The notes beneath the pieces are model-generated. The model had not been told where the DNA came from and did not search any database. It worked only from the letters and a program-made list of their open reading frames with translations. Made by a program: the position numbers and the translations under genes. A stretch of 64,000 nucleotides of DNA, taken from NCBI RefSeq assembly GCF_008831285.2, contig NC_045140.1, forward strand, positions 23,144,131 to 23,208,130, given 5' to 3'. The stretch is from Nymphaea colorata. Taxonomy: Eukaryota; Streptophyta; Magnoliopsida; Nymphaeales; Nymphaeaceae. This document shows positions 59,561-64,000 of this stretch, in pieces (the first letter of the stretch is position 1; each line of letters starts with the position of its first letter).

Positions 59561-62085
59561 TCAATGGCTGCCCCTGGAGGAGTCGTCCGGGCTCGGAGGA
59601 AATTTCGACGCTAGACAAACTTACTGAACAAGCAGCTTCAGGCCGTCACGTTTGTAACATAAAAAGTTCCTCAAAAGGAAGAACAGAGTAAAAGAACGAG
59701 CAATTCCGCACCTTGTCGTCAAGCGTTCAAACCAGGGATATAAATGCTTCAAATCAGTCAAGCCAGAGGCCCAACTCAACCAAAAAATCTGTTTAATCGA
59801 AGCATGTGACAAATAAAATCAATGATCAGATTAAGATTTTGGTCTCCACTCTCAGCTTCTGATCGTGCTCACCATAGTCGACCACAGTCGGCATTTTGAA
59901 AAGCAAAGCAGCGGAAGCCTTCCTAAATGGAAATGTCGATACTTTCAAAACATTGTCATCATGTATTTCTCTTTTTCATGAAAACTACTCTTTGTATTAT
60001 TTTTCATTTTTTCATTATTTTTAAAATTGAAAACCATTCTTAATTTCATATCTTTATTATTTCATACATTTTTTAGCTTTTCTAAATAAACTCCCATGAT
60101 TTCCCAGAAAAAACTCAAAAAATCTTGCCGATAAACATCCAATGCCATATTTAAGCGCGCACACACACACACAATCTGCGTCGGTTCTTATCATACTTGA
60201 AAAACCATAACTACAAAGCGCCAAATTGCCAATGTTTGTGCTACAATCTTTACCCATGAAACAGAACGATCATGCATCATTCACAGTGGCATGATTGAAA
60301 TTGCTCTTCTACAAATGCCTTGTAGTTCCGTGGCGCTACAAATATTTGCCTTTAACAAAACTGTTATATATATATATATCAAAGCAACTATTGATAATGC
60401 CATCTAAGAAAGTGCCCTGCTCCTCTACTGAATGCACCAACCTTCTATCAGCATCAAGCGATTCAAGCACTTTCTTCATTAACATATCCATGGAACCTAG
60501 AGATCCGTGTCATTGAAAAGCCTTATTTAAAATGTTTGTGGCATAGATGCTAATTGCCCAGTTAGTTTGGTGTAAATCAGCAATGAAATATGTAGAACTT
60601 GCATGTATGCAGATTTTATCAACCTTCAAAGATTCAATAAACATGAAAATGCAACACTTCTATGATGCGGGGGCCATATTGTTCATCAGAAATATTGGTG
60701 CTTATATGGGTCGATTCTTATCAAACCAACAGTGTTGGTGCACCCACATCTGCATAATTGAAATTTGTTTAAGACATAGAATACAGAGATTCTGAGGCAC
60801 ACCTGTTTCATACGATTATGTTCAAAAGATATGTAAACTCAGCTTCCTCTTTCTTCAGAATATCCACAGTTCATATCATTTAAGCTTTCATGGAGGGACC
60901 AACCATGTACATCAGTTGAATACAGATTGCATTGACTCGATACTTGCACTTTCGTCAAGTCGTTTGTGAAATGCTTTTAAGTCCCCTTGAAGAGAATGCA
61001 GATTACAAACGAACTCAACCGCACTGAACTCTAGTTAAATAAAGCTTGAAACTTTTTGCTTTTTTGACAAGATAAAGGAGAAAATGGATCTCTGAATGCA
61101 CATTTCCATGTTTCTGGATTGTAAAAAACTCAGTTCCTCCTTACTAACTTTGAATATGCTTGGATTTAACAGCGCAGCAAGAGATGTTTACCATGGCTCA
61201 AACTTTGTGACGTCCGAAATCTTGGTCACTTCCATGGACCTGGTTATGAAAGTAAAGTGCTGAATTGGCCCTTCAGCATCTCTCTAGTAATCTGATTTTA
61301 GTAAAAGCAGATGTGATGAACCGTAAGGTGCAATCTCATAATTTCAGCACTTTCTAGTAATGAGATCTCTCTCTCTCTTTCTCTCATTTCCTGCACCAGT
61401 TGGGGTTATAAAAGGCTTCGCTCTCGACCAGCAGTGCATGTAAGAGCAAAAAAAATGTTCACGGATAACCATGAAATCATTCTTTCAGTTATTCATAAAT
61501 TTTATCAGAAAGTTATGCAAACCATATAAAATCACCAACAAAACAAACTAACAATGATCATACAACCTTATGGTCTCCTCTTTTTTCAAAAGGATCCAGT
61601 GTTATTTAGGAAGCTTCTGGCAGAATGTGTAAGATGTCCATGTGAAGATTCTTCATGGATTAAGACTGCAACACGTCACTTTTGGATGCGCCCATTGTCA
61701 GTACCCTATGAACAAATTTGAAGCAAGCATGGTCCTCGTTACTCTGGTAGTACCAGCATGTGCAACCATGTATAAATTTATATGCCTCTGAAAACAAGAA
61801 AATGCACATGATTCCACGGCCTTGTGTCTCATATTTTACGGGGGGCAAGAAACCAACAACTGCCACATACATGTCTGACACGCATTCATTGATCAGATTT
61901 TACATTAAATCTTTACCATCGTCGGATTTGAATGAGATCATTTATCGCAACCTTCAGCTTGGCTCTCTCTTTTTTTTCTTTTGAGAAAATCCGAGCAAGC
62001 GACGATGATGATGATTAGCATCCATATACTTTTCCTGCAGTGGACTTCATTGAAAACCATGTATGCACGTTCTTATGCGGCTATT
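59561..62085. other. Intergenic, upstream of RGF-like gene 11
   Basis: No coding gene seen. Includes the conserved upstream block at 61735-61875. A TATA-like ttataaaagg at about 61408 is followed by no recognisable gene. Confidence 0.5.
61735..61875 (+). promoter_or_regulatory. Conserved upstream block of RGF-like gene 11
   Basis: In inverted orientation relative to the other ten, matching the plus-strand gene. Its complement reads acatgtatgtggcagttgtt, gagacacaaggccgtgg, aatcatgtgca, ttttcagaggc, gcacatgctggtactac. It ends about 400 bp before the ATG. Confidence 0.78.
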
Positions 62086-62145
62086 CGGTGGTAAAGTTGC
62101 TTTCGGTTCTTGTATGCAATTTGTAAGCATATATATTATATATGT
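62086..62145 (+). promoter_or_regulatory. Core promoter of RGF-like gene 11
   Basis: GGTGGTAAAGTTGCT at about 62087-62101 (one change from the array box, C to A) and an AT-rich TATA element atatatattatatat at about 62130-62144. Confidence 0.7.
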
Positions 62146-62274
62146 AGTACGTGGTACAGAAGAAAATCGAATGCATTATCAGAAACTTTTCTTCTCCTTA
62201 ATTCCTCTTCGTTCTTCTTAGGCCATCTTCTTCATCTATTTCTTCTTCCTTGCTAGCTCTTACCTTTCTTCTCA

Positions 62275-62625
62275 ATGGCGAAGTTGCAATTCAAGTTGGA
62301 ATTCATCCTACTCGTGCTTCTGTTGATCATTCATGCATCAATATCTGTCCAAGGTGAGCAGAGAATAACCCTTGATCAGTTCCGAAATTTTTTAAACCTG
62401 AATCCATTATTATTTCGGTACCACGATTGCAAAAGGGTAAAACCACCTGTTTGTGCTTATGAAGGGATAAGGGTACCACTGGATAAAGACATTAGTGCTG
62501 TTGGCCATTGGAGAGAAAGGAAGGTCACGAAGGCAACCGATGCCGCTCCACATGACTTGGAGATGGCCGACTTCATGGGCATGGACTATTCACCTGCAGC
62601 CAAGAAACCTCCCATTCACAACTAA
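62275..62625 (+). CDS. RGF/GOLVEN/CLEL-type peptide precursor 11 (subfamily B, plus strand, stop-free intron)
   Basis: Exons 62275-62353 and 62465-62625 give 79 aa. Signal peptide MAKLQFKLEFILLVLLLIIH, then ASISVQG; exon 2 starts IRVPLDKDISAVGHWRERK and ends EMADFMGM plus DYSPAAKKPPIHN. The 111-bp intron (donor GTGAGC, acceptor ATGAAG with a weak pyrimidine tract) is a multiple of three and stop-free, so the unspliced frame is a continuous 116-aa ORF ending in the same peptide. The spliced model is preferred by comparison with sisters. It is the only copy on this strand and is separated from gene 10 by the broken PPR gene. Confidence 0.88.
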   Translation: MAKLQFKLEFILLVLLLIIHASISVQGEQRITLDQFRNFLNLNPLLFRYHDCKRVKPPVCAYEGIRVPLDKDISAVGHWRERKVTKATDAAPHDLEMADFMGMDYSPAAKKPPIHN

Positions 62626-64000
62626 CTGTTTCCCCACCAGCTAAGTTGTATCTTCTGTAAATTTCAGGTGCTATGTGTGAAAAGTTTTAGCTCTGCATGG
62701 AATAACATCATGAGTTCTGTTCATGTCTGTATATTTATAAGAGAGTGAGCTCTGAGCTTTTGTTTACGATGATGTTATAACTAAGAAAAGAGCGGTAGCG
62801 TTATTAATAGCCAGAATTCCCGGCAATGCCAATATCCGTTGAGGAGAAGACATACTTGAATTGGTTATTTTATGCAGTATCTGCCCACGAGAATTCATTG
62901 ATTTCTTACAGGAGGACGGCGCATTCAGGAAGGATTTGATACGGTTCAAACCAATCCAACTCTGACATCTTAATCAGAGAGATTTGACGTTTCAGGATTC
63001 AAAGTGATTTGATTACTCGGAGACAGAACATTTTCGGATTCGGAGGAAGTTGATCAGAAGAACTAAACGTTATATATTGATTGCTTTTAGCAAGATATAT
63101 TGAGCAGAAAACTTTTTTTTTCCCATTGTAATCATATCTATCCTTTTTATTAAACAACTCATACTAGAAACATAAATATACTGATCAGCAGAAAACTCGC
63201 AGCTATGATTTTAGCCTCATGAGTTTCATACATCTGCTCGTATCAAGACAATTAGTTTCATACAGTCATGGTCCGGATGTCAATGCTGGTTGGAATTCGG
63301 GTTGTCTCTGCCAAATCCGATTGTTTGAATAGTTGCATATTCAATTCGAATTTGAATCTGTCTAAAGAAGAAGTCAGTCTCCAAAATCTAATTACTTTGA
63401 TGGTAGCTTTGATACACCGGAATAGGATCCCAAGTTTGGATAATTGTGTAAAACCAAATAAGCATTAAAGTTTGATTAGATGTTCAAAACTGAATCTAAT
63501 CTGATTTTACATTTGGGTTTCAAAACTCCTCCCTTGCCTGAATTGATCTTATAACTTAAAACAGAAAATATCACAATGTTATAGGTAAAAATGCATATTT
63601 CATTTCTCTTTCCTTACTTTAATTGCATTCATAAAACATATTTCCTATTTTTTTTCATAATATCCCAAAAAAAAAACTATTTTATCTCTGATCTCAATGG
63701 TTCGGAAACGTGTTTTGGCTGACTTCTAGCGTCTAGTTTGGTTGTTGATAAATAGAAGAAAGCAAGAGCCAAACCATTAATTTAAACAACGATGCCTACT
63801 ACCGATTTATGGTTACGAAAAAAAAATAAAAATATGTTTAAACGAAAAAGTAAAATATATAAGAATTATATAATGTTAAAATATTTTAAAACTGACACAT
63901 GGCATCATTAGACTGGCCAGTAACTCGAATCGGTTTGCCAGTTTGACTCGGCCGATTCTGCCAAAAGAAAGTAGGCCACTCGGATCCATAAAGCAGAGAA
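62626..64000. other. 3' flank of gene 11, no further gene seen
   Basis: AT-rich, with a dispersed GGATTTGGATTTG-like repeat at about 63290-63510 and poly-A runs. The window ends without another coding signal. Confidence 0.5.

Noticed and set aside
18772-62625. Assigning the HN-ending peptides to the CLE or IDA families
   Set aside because: CLE peptides have the RxVPxGPxPxHN pattern and IDA a PxSxRHN end. Here the start is an invariant DY with 13 residues to the end, which is the RGF/GLV/CLEL pattern.

Overview
This is nuclear DNA of a flowering plant. The evidence is two plant organelle-type PPR genes, a plant-only DUF3511 gene, a family of plant sulfated-peptide hormone precursors with short introns, LINE debris, and long (AT)n, (CT)n and (CA)n microsatellites in AT-rich intergenic DNA. 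I cannot fix the lineage from the sequence.

Layout. 0.1-1.2 kb: intronless GC-rich 3-hydroxyisobutyrate dehydrogenase-like gene (-). 1.9-4.4 kb: intact intronless PLS-class PPR gene with an E-type end (-). 6.5-7.0 kb: small DUF3511 gene (-). 7-18.7 kb: gene-poor, with a decayed LINE (9.5-10.8 kb), tandem duplications and microsatellites. 18.8-55.4 kb: ten two-exon genes in a row, all on the minus strand, encoding small secreted precursors that end in a 13-residue D-Y-x(7)-P-[IV]-H-N peptide. 57.6-59.4 kb: a DYW-type PPR gene whose reading frame is broken six times. 62.3-62.6 kb: an eleventh peptide gene, on the plus strand.

The peptide genes match the RGF/GOLVEN/CLEL family (tyrosine-sulfated root meristem growth factors). 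An eleven-member local array is the main feature of the window. Each gene has exon 1 coding for the signal peptide up to a terminal Gly, a phase-1 intron of 80-122 bp, and exon 2 coding for a short variable propeptide plus the C-terminal peptide. They fall into two interleaved subfamilies, called A and B below. A: genes 1, 2, 4, 6, 7, with exon 2 starting IRLTP and peptides like DYSAAAKNSPIHN. B: genes 3, 5, 8, 9, 10, 11, with exon 2 starting IRV or LRV, an MADF-like stretch before the peptide in most, and peptides like DYSPAAKKPPIHN.

Upstream DNA was duplicated together with the genes. Most copies keep a proximal box (coding strand GGTGGTACAGTTGCT) just upstream of a TATA box. Ten of eleven keep a conserved block about 350-980 bp upstream of the ATG. 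Several also keep more distal blocks. The array therefore looks like a set of segmental duplications carrying shared cis-regulatory modules, with diverging peptide sequences. Points to check are a GC-AG intron in gene 2, stop-free frame-preserving introns in genes 3 and 11, and six single-base deletions in the second PPR gene, which may be pseudogene decay or assembly error.
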